This document shows, in pieces, positions 1 to 6,331 of a DNA stretch of 6,407 bases. Origin of the DNA: Desulfobacterales bacterium (GTDB lineage: Bacteria > Desulfobacterota > Desulfobacteria > Desulfobacterales > C00003060). The DNA lies in the NCBI GenBank assembly GCA_030613145.1, contig JAUWMM010000111.1:1-6407 (forward strand), in the 5' to 3' direction. Each line of letters begins with the position of its first letter. Position 1 is the first letter of the stretch. The notes beneath the pieces are model-generated. The model made no database searches and was not told where the DNA came from. It was given only the letters and a program-made list of their open reading frames with translations. The translations under genes were made by a program, and so were the position numbers.

Positions 1-1302
1 GTTGTTCATCATAAGGCTGATTTTGCCGAAAAGGTTCAAGTATTTTCCGAGGAATTCTTGAGGTGCTGTGTCTATGTCTGCGAAACCGAATCCGCCCGTG
101 AGACCTTCACCAAAAGACTGTATGCAAGAATGGTCTCAAGCTCCAAGCTTTTGGAAGATTTCCTGGACTTTCACGGTGCGAAAAACAATTCCAACTGGTA
201 TTATTATCGCGAGCTGGTCTCCAGTGTAAGAAACCTGTCTGAAGCCAGTTACTCCCAGAAACACATCTCCAAGCGACTCCCATTGTATGACTTGGCAAAG
301 ACCGAGGGGTTTGAGGAGGGCGGATATGCCACTCACAAATTCCTGATAAATTCTTTGAGGAAAATTTCTAGAAATGCGCTAAAAGCAGCGAGGCGCCTGC
401 ACATTAATTTACCTGAAGATCGTTTTTCGTGGGATGATTTTCCAGGAATAGCTACTGAGACTCGTCTTGAGTTTGACATAGATGATGAGAACCTGGAAGA
501 AGAGAAAAAAAACATTGTCAAGATAACAACTGAGTTTTTGAGAGTAGCCATTGAATTTGAAACATTGGGTTTTTATGAACCATACGACTTGGATCAGATT
601 AAGGCCATTGTTCCTTCCCGCTTTAATGAACAAGAGGCACGGCGATTCGAAATGGTCGTCCACAGCCTGCAATCATCCTTTGACACTTATGTGAAAAGAA
701 GTGGGCTCCGCTTTCACGATATCAAACTCAAACGGCTTCGCGGATATATCTCAGTAGTACTTCACCTTTTAGAGCTCACGCGACGTCTCTTGCACTATTA
801 TGAAAGGCACCTCCATGAGGTGGGCTACAAGAACATTTACAAAAAAGTACGTGATACTTTGGCCAAGGCTGTTATGCCTGAAGATATTCTTGATCGCATT
901 GTCAATTATGGTCTTTATTATATATGGTATTTCTTGGTGCAGGGTCAGGATCTAGCACATGAGATCTTGAATGACAATATGGAGCGCGGATCCACTGTGG
1001 TGGGCATACCACAAGAGCTTGGTTTTCACAGTCGGCCCTGTATGTTGGTAGCTAAGATCGTTCAATATTACGGCGGTCAAGTGGAACTGTGGGTTGATTC
1101 TGATCGATTTGATGCAAGCAGCGTCCTGGACATCCAGTGGGCAGGCGGCAAGATTCAAAAAGAGGGCATCAAGGAGGTTGTCTTTAAGGGCGACGTGCGC
1201 GCCTTGAAAGACATCCGGATTCTGGCCCATGTAAACTATGGTGAAGATTCAATGGGCAAGGGCATTCCGTTGCCAAAAGAACTTTTCTATCTGAAGCAAT
1301 AA
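1..1302 (+). CDS. Long protein with C-terminal HPr-like phosphocarrier domain (5'-partial)
   Basis: The frame is open from the first base of the window to a TAA at 1300-1302, giving 433 codons. The first 19 codons hold no ATG or GTG, so the start almost certainly lies upstream; TTG at 58 and ATG at 130 are in frame, but neither has a Shine-Dalgarno sequence. About residues 1-330 are charged and probably mostly helical, with no family I recognise. About 331-420 match the HPr fold of the phosphotransferase system: GFHSRP places the phosphorylatable His at in-window residue 343, followed by the conserved Arg and Pro, and DASSVLDIQ corresponds to the HPr Ser46 region with Ser at 374. HPr normally takes phosphate from PEP via enzyme I. 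HPr is usually a free protein of about 85-90 residues, so this protein is over four times longer. No enzyme I, EIIA or HPr kinase gene is visible. A regulatory rather than sugar-transport role is inference. The HPr assignment is fairly secure; the function of the N-terminal region is unknown. Confidence 0.8.
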   Translation, partial: VVHHKADFAEKVQVFSEEFLRCCVYVCETESARETFTKRLYARMVSSSKLLEDFLDFHGAKNNSNWYYYRELVSSVRNLSEASYSQKHISKRLPLYDLAKTEGFEEGGYATHKFLINSLRKISRNALKAARRLHINLPEDRFSWDDFPGIATETRLEFDIDDENLEEEKKNIVKITTEFLRVAIEFETLGFYEPYDLDQIKAIVPSRFNEQEARRFEMVVHSLQSSFDTYVKRSGLRFHDIKLKRLRGYISVVLHLLELTRRLLHYYERHLHEVGYKNIYKKVRDTLAKAVMPEDILDRIVNYGLYYIWYFLVQGQDLAHEILNDNMERGSTVVGIPQELGFHSRPCMLVAKIVQYYGGQVELWVDSDRFDASSVLDIQWAGGKIQKEGIKEVVFKGDVRALKDIRILAHVNYGEDSMGKGIPLPKELFYLKQ

Positions 1303-1364
1303 GCGTCGGCCCCAGAGGTTTCTAATCCATTACTCCATCTTACCCCCATATTTTGATATGAACC

Positions 1365-2069
1365 ATGACTGACCGACCAAACCGGGTTGCCGCACTTATT
1401 GTGGCGGCAGGGCAGGGGACCCGCATGGGGACCCAAGCCAAAAAGCAATACATGACGCTGAGAAACCGACCGGTGCTGGCACATACCCTTATCACTTTTG
1501 AAAAATGCGATGCGGTTGGAGAGATATTTCTGGTAATCCCTCGTGGTGATGATCCCTATTGCAAAAAGGAGATAATAGAACCCCTGAGACCCAACAAACC
1601 GATTCATCTGGTTTCAGGTGGTGCAACAAGACAGGAGTCGGTATACAATGGCTTGAAGGCCATTGACGGAAGGATTGGCCTGGTGGTTATCCACGATGGC
1701 GCCCGGCCATTGGTCACGATCGACCAGGTCACGCAGTGTGTTAAGGTGGCTAAAAAATATGGAGGCTGCATCCTGGCCGTACCGGTAAGCGATACTATAA
1801 AGACCGTAGATGAACATGACCGTGTGATTTTGACCATGAAGCGTCACATGATCAGGATGGCCCAAACCCCTCAAGCATTTCATTATGATATTATAATGGG
1901 AGCTCATGTGGCATCTCAAAAAGAAGCTTATGTAGGGACGGATGATGCTGAATTAGTAGAACGCTGTGGTAAGGTCGTAAAGGTGATTCCGGGTGATCCT
2001 TGCAACATCAAGATAACCACACCCGAAGATCTTAAGTTTGCAGAAGCTTTGCTGACACATATAGACTAG
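1365..2069 (+). CDS. ispD: 2-C-methyl-D-erythritol 4-phosphate cytidylyltransferase IspD
   Basis: The enzyme transfers CMP from CTP to 2-C-methyl-D-erythritol 4-phosphate, giving CDP-methylerythritol, the third step of the cytosolic MEP isoprenoid pathway. The 234 residues match the usual length (E. coli 236). The N-terminal nucleotide-binding loop reads AALIVAAGQGTRMG (9-22), with R20 and K27 of KKQY at the catalytic positions known from E. coli IspD. SGGATRQESV (84-93), IHDGARP (109-115, D111), APVSDTIK (138-146 region), R160 before AQTPQAF (166-172), TDDAELVE (192-199) and NIKITTPEDL (214-223, K216) are all family motifs. The ATG at 1365 is the first possible start, because an in-frame TGA lies at 1359-1361; it has no clear Shine-Dalgarno. 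The gene follows the HPr-domain gene by 62 bp, so co-transcription is plausible. No ispF follows, although ispD and ispF are often adjacent; the foldback element begins within the ispD stop codon instead. Confidence 0.96.
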   Translation: MTDRPNRVAALIVAAGQGTRMGTQAKKQYMTLRNRPVLAHTLITFEKCDAVGEIFLVIPRGDDPYCKKEIIEPLRPNKPIHLVSGGATRQESVYNGLKAIDGRIGLVVIHDGARPLVTIDQVTQCVKVAKKYGGCILAVPVSDTIKTVDEHDRVILTMKRHMIRMAQTPQAFHYDIIMGAHVASQKEAYVGTDDAELVERCGKVVKVIPGDPCNIKITTPEDLKFAEALLTHID

Positions 2070-2257
2070 AAGCTGTTTCAAAACCCTTTTCCTTGGTCTG
2101 TTTGGCCATTATTGAAAGTTCTAAGCTTGCTTCGCTAAAATTGTAAAACTCGTGCTAACGCCCTCAAACAGTTACAATTTTTAACACTTCGCTTCGCTAA
2201 GAACTTTTGGCAAAAATGACCAAAATGGAGTCGTAAAAGAGTTTTGAAACAGCTTCT
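2068..2257. repeat. 190-bp foldback (MITE-like or palindromic intergenic) element
   Basis: The ends are perfect 17-bp inverted repeats: AGAAGCTGTTTCAAAAC at 2068-2084 and its reverse complement at 2241-2257. Pairing continues to 2090/2235 with one mismatch (22 of 23 positions). Further matched arms lie inside: 2101-2110 with 2215-2224 (9 of 10), 2115-2126 with 2196-2207 (11 of 12), and 2137-2146 with 2172-2181 (10 of 10), around a 25-nt central loop (2147-2171). The sequence GCTTCGCTAA also occurs as a direct repeat at 2129-2138 and 2191-2200. It carries no credible ORF. It fits exactly between the convergent ispD and pyrD genes. No flanking target-site duplication is visible, so mobility is unproven. 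It could equally be a dispersed intergenic palindrome acting as a two-way transcript end. TTTT follows the right arm at 2257-2260 on the plus strand, while no T-run follows on the minus strand. Confidence 0.85.
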
Positions 2258-2258
2258 T

Positions 2259-3206
2259 TTACTCACTCCTGTGAGCAATTTTAGGCCCACTCGTTTTCAG
2301 GCTGCCAATGATCCGGCTGATATCCGGAATGTTATTCTCCACAAGATAGGATCCAAGTCCTTCAACAATCTCCATAGATACCCGCGGGTTGACAAAATTG
2401 GCAGTGCCGACCTGTACGGCAAAGGCCCCCACAATCAAAAACTCCAAGGCATCCATGGCATCCATTATCCCTCCTATACCAATAACCGGGATACTCACCG
2501 TCTGTGCTGCCTCCCATACCATTCGTAGCGCAATCGGTTTTACGGCAGGTCCGGAAAGCCCTCCTGTAATATTGGCAAGTTTCGGCCGGCGTGTCGCCAC
2601 ATCCACGGCCATTCCGGTAACCGTATTAATAAGTGAGATCGCATCGGCTCCTGCTTCCTCTACGCTTTGAGCAATGGGCTTGATATCGGTCACATTTGGC
2701 GAAAGCTTGGCGATCATTGGAAGCCTTGTCTTTTCTCTGACCGCTTTTATCACCTCAAAGGCCATCTTTGGATTGGTCCCAAAGGCGATGCCGCCGGCTT
2801 TCACATTCGGGCACGAAATGTTTACCTCGATACCGGCTATACCCTCCAGATCCTGGATACGTTCAGCCAGTTTGGCGTAGGCTTTGGTCTCGTGGCCGTA
2901 AATATTAAGGACGATGGGAGTATCCAGAGTTTGGAGAAAAGGGAGCTTTTCCCGCACAAAGGCTTCCAGGCCCACATTTTCAAGGCCTATCGCATTCAGC
3001 ATTCCCCCGCACGCCTCCACAGTCCGAGGGGGAGGATTGCCGCCGGAGGGTTTGAGAGAAAGGCCCTTTACGATGATGCCGCCCAATCTGTTTAGATCAA
3101 CCAGCGAAGCAAACTCCAGTCCATACCCAAAGGTGCCGGAGGCGGTCATCACCGGATTTTTCATGAAGATGCCGCCCACCTCTACAGCAAGGTTGTGGGA
3201 ATTCAT
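2259..3206 (-). CDS. pyrD: Dihydroorotate dehydrogenase, class 1B catalytic subunit PyrD
   Basis: This FMN-binding TIM-barrel enzyme oxidises dihydroorotate to orotate, the fourth step of de novo pyrimidine synthesis. It is 315 residues long, slightly above the usual 300-311. ASGTFGYG (22-29), IIVKGLS (44-50, K47), [11 protein letters not shown] (67-77), NISCPN (129-134) with catalytic-base Cys132, AKLSPN (166-171, K167), the NT pair at 194-195, GIGGI (243-247) and QVGTAN (265-270) are the FMN- and substrate-binding motifs. A catalytic cysteine marks class 1, and the [13 protein letters not shown] opening resembles the 1B subfamily, which is cytosolic and works with the iron-sulfur/FAD subunit PyrK to pass electrons to NAD. 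No pyrK is in the window. The ATG overlaps the dxs TGA as ATGA (3203-3206), which suggests translational coupling. The gene ends one base from the foldback element. Confidence 0.95.
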   Translation of the reverse strand: MNSHNLAVEVGGIFMKNPVMTASGTFGYGLEFASLVDLNRLGGIIVKGLSLKPSGGNPPPRTVEACGGMLNAIGLENVGLEAFVREKLPFLQTLDTPIVLNIYGHETKAYAKLAERIQDLEGIAGIEVNISCPNVKAGGIAFGTNPKMAFEVIKAVREKTRLPMIAKLSPNVTDIKPIAQSVEEAGADAISLINTVTGMAVDVATRRPKLANITGGLSGPAVKPIALRMVWEAAQTVSIPVIGIGGIMDAMDALEFLIVGAFAVQVGTANFVNPRVSMEIVEGLGSYLVENNIPDISRIIGSLKTSGPKIAHRSE

Positions 3207-5074
3207 TGGATCATATCCCTGACGGCCTTTACAATGGCGGGTGTATCAACACCGTGCTTTGAACGTAGAATCTGTTGTGAGCCGTGTTCCACAAAGGTAT
3301 CGGAAATTCCAAGCCGCACTACTCGGCTGGACGTGATGCCCTCATCTGCTAGGTGTTCGAGCACCGCACTACCAAAACCACCTTGCAATACGTTTTCCTC
3401 AACAGTAAGGATGAATGGAATCTTCCTGGCAAGTCGATTCAACAACTCAGCATCGAGGGGTTTTATATAACGACTGTTGACTACAGTGGCTGAAATGTTT
3501 TGGTCTTCAAGTTGTTTGCTGGCCTCAAGGGCTGCCGTAACTGTCACGCCAATAGCCAAAATCAGAACATCAGTGCCTGTGGTGAGTACCTCTCCTTTGC
3601 CGATAGGAAGAGTATGAATTTCCTCATCCATGGAAAGCGCTGTGCCATACCCTCTCGGATACCTCACGGCAATGGGACCAGGATGTTCAAGGGCTGTCAT
3701 TAGCATATGTCGCAGCTCATTTTCGTCCTTTGGTGCCATGACTACCATATTTGGTAGGTTGCGAAGATAGGAAAGATCAAACAGACCATGATGCGTGGGC
3801 CCGTCTTCACCAACGATTCCCCCACGGTCCAGAGCAAAGACCACAGGATGTTTTTCAAGGCATACATCGTGGAGGATCTGGTCATATGCTCGCTGCAAAA
3901 AGGTGGAATAGATAGCAACCACAGGACGAAACCCCTCAATAGCCATGCCGGCCGCAAAGGTGACGGCATGCTGCTCGGCGATACCCACATCAAAAAAACG
4001 TTCGGGAAAGGCCTCAGAAAAGGCCTTGAGCCCGGTTCCCTCCGGCATGGCTGCCGTGACTGCCACGATACGGTCATTTTTTCGGGCTAGCTCAACGAGA
4101 GTATTTCCAAAGACTTCCGTATATGTCGGAGGTCTTTTCTGAGGAGAGATACCGTTGCCCGTTGCGATTTCAAAAGACCCGACGCCATGAAAATAGGTAG
4201 GGTTGCGCTCTGCAGGCGGATAACCTTTACCCTTTTTCGTTGTGACGTGGAGCAGGACAGGTTTGGTCATCTCCTTTACGTTCTGGAGTGTATCGATTAA
4301 GTGGTCCAACCTATGCCCCTTGATGGGACCGAAATACTTAAACCTGAACGCTTCAAAAAGCATACCCGGTGTAATAAATGCCTTGAACGAGTCTTCGGTT
4401 CGCTTGGCAAGGTTGTATACGTCATCACCGAATTTGGGAAGGGACTTCAAAAAGTCCTTAAGTTCCTCTCTAAAGTCCATAAAGTATTTGGCAGAAAGTT
4501 TTCGGCTCAAGAACGAGGAAAGGACTCCCACATTTCGGGCAATGGACATCTCATTGTCATTTAGGATCACAATAAGGTTTTTTTGCAGGTGACCCGTCTG
4601 GTTAAACCCTTCATAGGCCAAGCCGCCGGTCATGGAGCCCTCCCCGATAACAGCAACAATTTTGGCAGGATCCTTTTTCAGACACTTGCCGCATGCAATC
4701 CCAAGCCCGGCAGAAATGGAAGTGCTCGCATGTCCTGTAGAAAAGGCGTCGTATGGACTTTCGCTAATGCGAGTGAAGCCGCTCAGGCCACCATATTGCC
4801 GCAGCGTGTGAAATCTGTCTCGCCGGCCTGTAAGCAGTTTGTGGGCATAGGCCTGGTGCCCGACGTCCCATATTATCTTGTCCTTTCGAACGTCAAAGAC
4901 ATAGTGCAAGGCTATGGTCAACTCGACTACCCCAAGACTAGGAGCCAAGTGTCCACCTGTCTTGGAGACGGTCTTGATGATCATCTCGCGGATTTCCCTG
5001 GCCAATTTTGGAAGTTCGAATCGCTGTAAGCGATTGAGGTCTTCCGGAGAATCGATTTTATCCAAGTATTTCAC
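3203..5074 (-). CDS. dxs: 1-deoxy-D-xylulose-5-phosphate synthase Dxs
   Basis: This thiamine-diphosphate enzyme condenses pyruvate with glyceraldehyde 3-phosphate into DXP, the entry and usual flux-control step of the MEP pathway, and also a precursor for thiamine and pyridoxal. At 623 residues it is full length (E. coli 620). Motifs in order: GGHLAPSLG (40-48, H42), WDVGHQAY (69-76), [10 protein letters not shown] (112-121), the ThDP/Mg motif GEGSMTGG (144-151) to LNDNEMSI (171-178), FHGVG (295-299), [13 protein letters not shown] (364-376) with catalytic Glu367, [11 protein letters not shown] (389-399), DRGG (416-419), GEDGPTHHG (422-430), and a C-terminal transketolase domain from about 490. 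Position 145 is Glu (GAG), where the family usually has Asp. The start is GTG: it sits 6 nt after GAGGA, and an in-frame TGA at 5086-5084 leaves no earlier start. The gene lies 85 nt downstream of ispA and overlaps pyrD by 4 nt. Confidence 0.97.
   Translation of the reverse strand: MKYLDKIDSPEDLNRLQRFELPKLAREIREMIIKTVSKTGGHLAPSLGVVELTIALHYVFDVRKDKIIWDVGHQAYAHKLLTGRRDRFHTLRQYGGLSGFTRISESPYDAFSTGHASTSISAGLGIACGKCLKKDPAKIVAVIGEGSMTGGLAYEGFNQTGHLQKNLIVILNDNEMSIARNVGVLSSFLSRKLSAKYFMDFREELKDFLKSLPKFGDDVYNLAKRTEDSFKAFITPGMLFEAFRFKYFGPIKGHRLDHLIDTLQNVKEMTKPVLLHVTTKKGKGYPPAERNPTYFHGVGSFEIATGNGISPQKRPPTYTEVFGNTLVELARKNDRIVAVTAAMPEGTGLKAFSEAFPERFFDVGIAEQHAVTFAAGMAIEGFRPVVAIYSTFLQRAYDQILHDVCLEKHPVVFALDRGGIVGEDGPTHHGLFDLSYLRNLPNMVVMAPKDENELRHMLMTALEHPGPIAVRYPRGYGTALSMDEEIHTLPIGKGEVLTTGTDVLILAIGVTVTAALEASKQLEDQNISATVVNSRYIKPLDAELLNRLARKIPFILTVEENVLQGGFGSAVLEHLADEGITSSRVVRLGISDTFVEHGSQQILRSKHGVDTPAIVKAVRDMIQ
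3216..3220 (-). promoter_or_regulatory. Weak ribosome binding site for pyrD inside the dxs 3' end
   Basis: AGGGA on the minus strand lies nine bases before the pyrD ATG, within the last dxs codons. It is only a partial Shine-Dalgarno match, so pyrD translation may depend on ribosomes terminating at the overlapping dxs TGA. Confidence 0.4.
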
Positions 5075-5080
5075 ACTAAA

Positions 5081-5085
5081 TCCTC
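5081..5085 (-). promoter_or_regulatory. Ribosome binding site fixing the GTG start of dxs
   Basis: On the minus strand GAGGA is followed by six bases and then GTG (5074-5072). Together with the in-frame stop at 5086-5084, it makes this GTG the only reasonable start for dxs. Confidence 0.8.
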
Positions 5086-5159
5086 ATTCCAAGTAGACAG
5101 TTTTGACGCTTTTCCTTATCCTCGAACTTATGCCCTGGCATTTACATAGAGTGTTGGAC

Positions 5160-6053
5160 TCATCTCTTTCTCTCAACAATATAGCGTCCAAGGGCAGCAA
5201 GAGGCTTGCCTTTTTTGCCAAAGATCCTGAGTTCCCCCAAGGCGGTATCTATTAGTTCGCGGGCATGCAACTTCGCCTTTTGCAACCCCATCAAAGAAGG
5301 AAAAGTGGCCTTTTGGAGGTCACGATCGCTGCCCACAGGTTTGCCAAGGATTTCCGGAGTTCCTTCAACGTTCAGTATGTCGTCAGCCACCTGAAAGGCA
5401 AGACCTATATGTCGGCCATAAGCCCCCAAGGCGGCGACCTCGTGAAAGTTGCCTCCCCCAAGGATCGCTCCAGCCCGCACCGAGGCTTCAATAAGAGCAC
5501 CCGTTTTAAGACGGTGAAGCATCTCAAGCTCTTCCAACGTGATTCCTTTTCCCTCTGAAGAGATATCAATCATCTGGCCTTGCACCATACCAGAATACCC
5601 GGCAGCCCGGGCGATGAGATGAACGACTTCCAGCCACTTCAAGGGGTCGCCCCCTTGGTGTTGCCTTGCATCTGCCAGGACTTCAAAGGCTGCAGTCTGC
5701 AATGCGTCTCCGGCCAAGATGGCAGCGGCCTCATTGAATGCTTTGTGGCATGTCGGTTTGCCACGACGAAGGTAGTCATCGTCCATGGCCGGAAGATCAT
5801 CATGAATCAGAGAATAAGTGTGAATAAGCTCCAGGGCGCATGCAGCAGGCATCACATCCGCCTCTGATGCCCCCACTGCTTCTGTGGCTGCAATACACAA
5901 GATCGGACGCATCCGTTTGCCCCCTGCTTCAAGGGAGTAACGCATGGCTTGAACCAGCAGGGAAGGGTAGGGCTCAGTATCATCCCAAAGTTTCCTGAGG
6001 GCAGTATTAACGGCTTGCTGCTTTACTTTCAGGTAGGCCTTCAGGTCAAACAT
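5160..6053 (-). CDS. ispA: Short-chain polyprenyl diphosphate synthase, probable farnesyl diphosphate synthase IspA
   Basis: The enzyme condenses dimethylallyl and isopentenyl diphosphates head to tail, most likely to C15 farnesyl diphosphate, the precursor for undecaprenyl carriers and quinone tails. It has 297 residues, close to E. coli IspA (299). Visible motifs are GGKRMRP (44-50), the first Asp-rich motif DDLPAMDDD (85-93) with its two-residue insertion, LRRGKPTCH (95-103), AILAGDALQT (111-120), GQMIDI (159-164), LKTGALI (182-188), the second metal motif DDILN (224-228), GKPVGSD (237-243) and KATFPSL (248-254). Tyr80, five residues before the first Asp-rich motif, and the inserted motif are the pattern of bacterial type FPP synthases; a C20 product cannot be excluded. 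The last position of the second motif is Asn228 (AAC) rather than Asp. The ATG has no strong Shine-Dalgarno, but an in-frame TGA at 6065-6063 rules out earlier ATG or GTG starts. It lies 29 nt after xseB. Confidence 0.93.
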   Translation of the reverse strand: MFDLKAYLKVKQQAVNTALRKLWDDTEPYPSLLVQAMRYSLEAGGKRMRPILCIAATEAVGASEADVMPAACALELIHTYSLIHDDLPAMDDDYLRRGKPTCHKAFNEAAAILAGDALQTAAFEVLADARQHQGGDPLKWLEVVHLIARAAGYSGMVQGQMIDISSEGKGITLEELEMLHRLKTGALIEASVRAGAILGGGNFHEVAALGAYGRHIGLAFQVADDILNVEGTPEILGKPVGSDRDLQKATFPSLMGLQKAKLHARELIDTALGELRIFGKKGKPLAALGRYIVERKR

Positions 6054-6080
6054 TGAAATTTTTCACATTCTACCGTGCCT

Positions 6081-6104
6081 TGTCAGCTTTCAGTTTTCAG
6101 CTTT
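6081..6104 (-). repeat. Short heptamer tandem repeat at the xseB 3' end
   Basis: On the plus strand, TTTCAGY-type units follow one another at 6081-6087 (one variant unit), 6088-6094 and 6095-6101, with a partial unit to 6104. Read on the minus strand this is about three copies of RCTGAAA. The repeat encodes the last residues of XseB (LKTES) and its stop codon and runs 2 nt into the 29-nt gap before ispA. Confidence 0.6.
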
Positions 6105-6331
6105 GAGATTTCGTTCCGGAAGGGCACTGCTTGAACGTTTCCTTCCTCGTCCTTGAGTAGTATGGAAACCTTTTTTTCGGTTTCGTCCAACTTATTTGAG
6201 CAGAACTTTGATAGCTTTACACCTTCTTGAAATTTTTTCAGGGCCTCATCCAGGGTCAGATCACCACTTTCCAACTCATGCACGATGGATTCCAGTCGGT
6301 TCATGGCAGTCTCAAATGTTTGTTTTGCCAT
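6083..6331 (-). CDS. xseB: Exodeoxyribonuclease VII small subunit XseB
   Basis: XseB is the small subunit of exonuclease VII. Several copies associate with the large subunit XseA, and the complex degrades single-stranded DNA from either end into oligonucleotides in the cytoplasm. The 82 residues match the family length (about 80). The all-helical pattern is clear: FETAMNRLESIVHELESG (6-23), then LTLDEALKKFQEGVKLSKFC (25-44), then KLDETEKKV (47-55). The C-terminal tail is divergent, and its last codons come from a short heptamer repeat. The ATG at 6331 follows GAGGA with 9-nt spacing and overlaps the end of xseA by 20 nt, so the two subunits are probably translationally coupled. The xseB-ispA-dxs order that follows is also found in E. 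coli. Confidence 0.95.
   Translation of the reverse strand: MAKQTFETAMNRLESIVHELESGDLTLDEALKKFQEGVKLSKFCSNKLDETEKKVSILLKDEEGNVQAVPFRNEISKLKTES

Noticed and set aside
58..60. TTG as the start of the HPr-domain protein
   Set aside because: The frame is already open to the window edge and no Shine-Dalgarno precedes this codon, so the gene is better treated as 5'-partial.
952..1230. Minus-strand frame of 92 codons
   Set aside because: It is a shadow of the HPr domain coding sequence on the other strand.
1303..1364. Promoter or terminator between the HPr-domain gene and ispD
   Set aside because: I could find neither convincing -35/-10 boxes nor a hairpin with a T-run in these 62 bases.
2262..2275. 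Small hairpin CTCAC-TCCT-GTGAG at the pyrD 3' end as a terminator
   Set aside because: The stem has only five pairs and lies inside the pyrD coding sequence. On the minus strand no T-run follows it, and on the plus strand only CAATTTT follows, so the evidence is too weak.
2244..2528. Plus-strand frame of 94 codons beginning in the right arm of the repeat
   Set aside because: It is antisense to pyrD, whose family motifs are unambiguous, and the peptide resembles nothing I know.
4583..5029. Plus-strand frame of 148 codons
   Set aside because: It lies wholly antisense to the N-terminal part of dxs and is explained as a shadow of that gene.
5130..5141. Inverted repeat ATGCC-CT-GGCAT in the ispA-dxs gap as an operator
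   Set aside because: It is a single short palindrome with a two-base centre, without a matching promoter or second copy; it may be chance. I see nothing else in this 85-nt gap except the dxs ribosome binding site.
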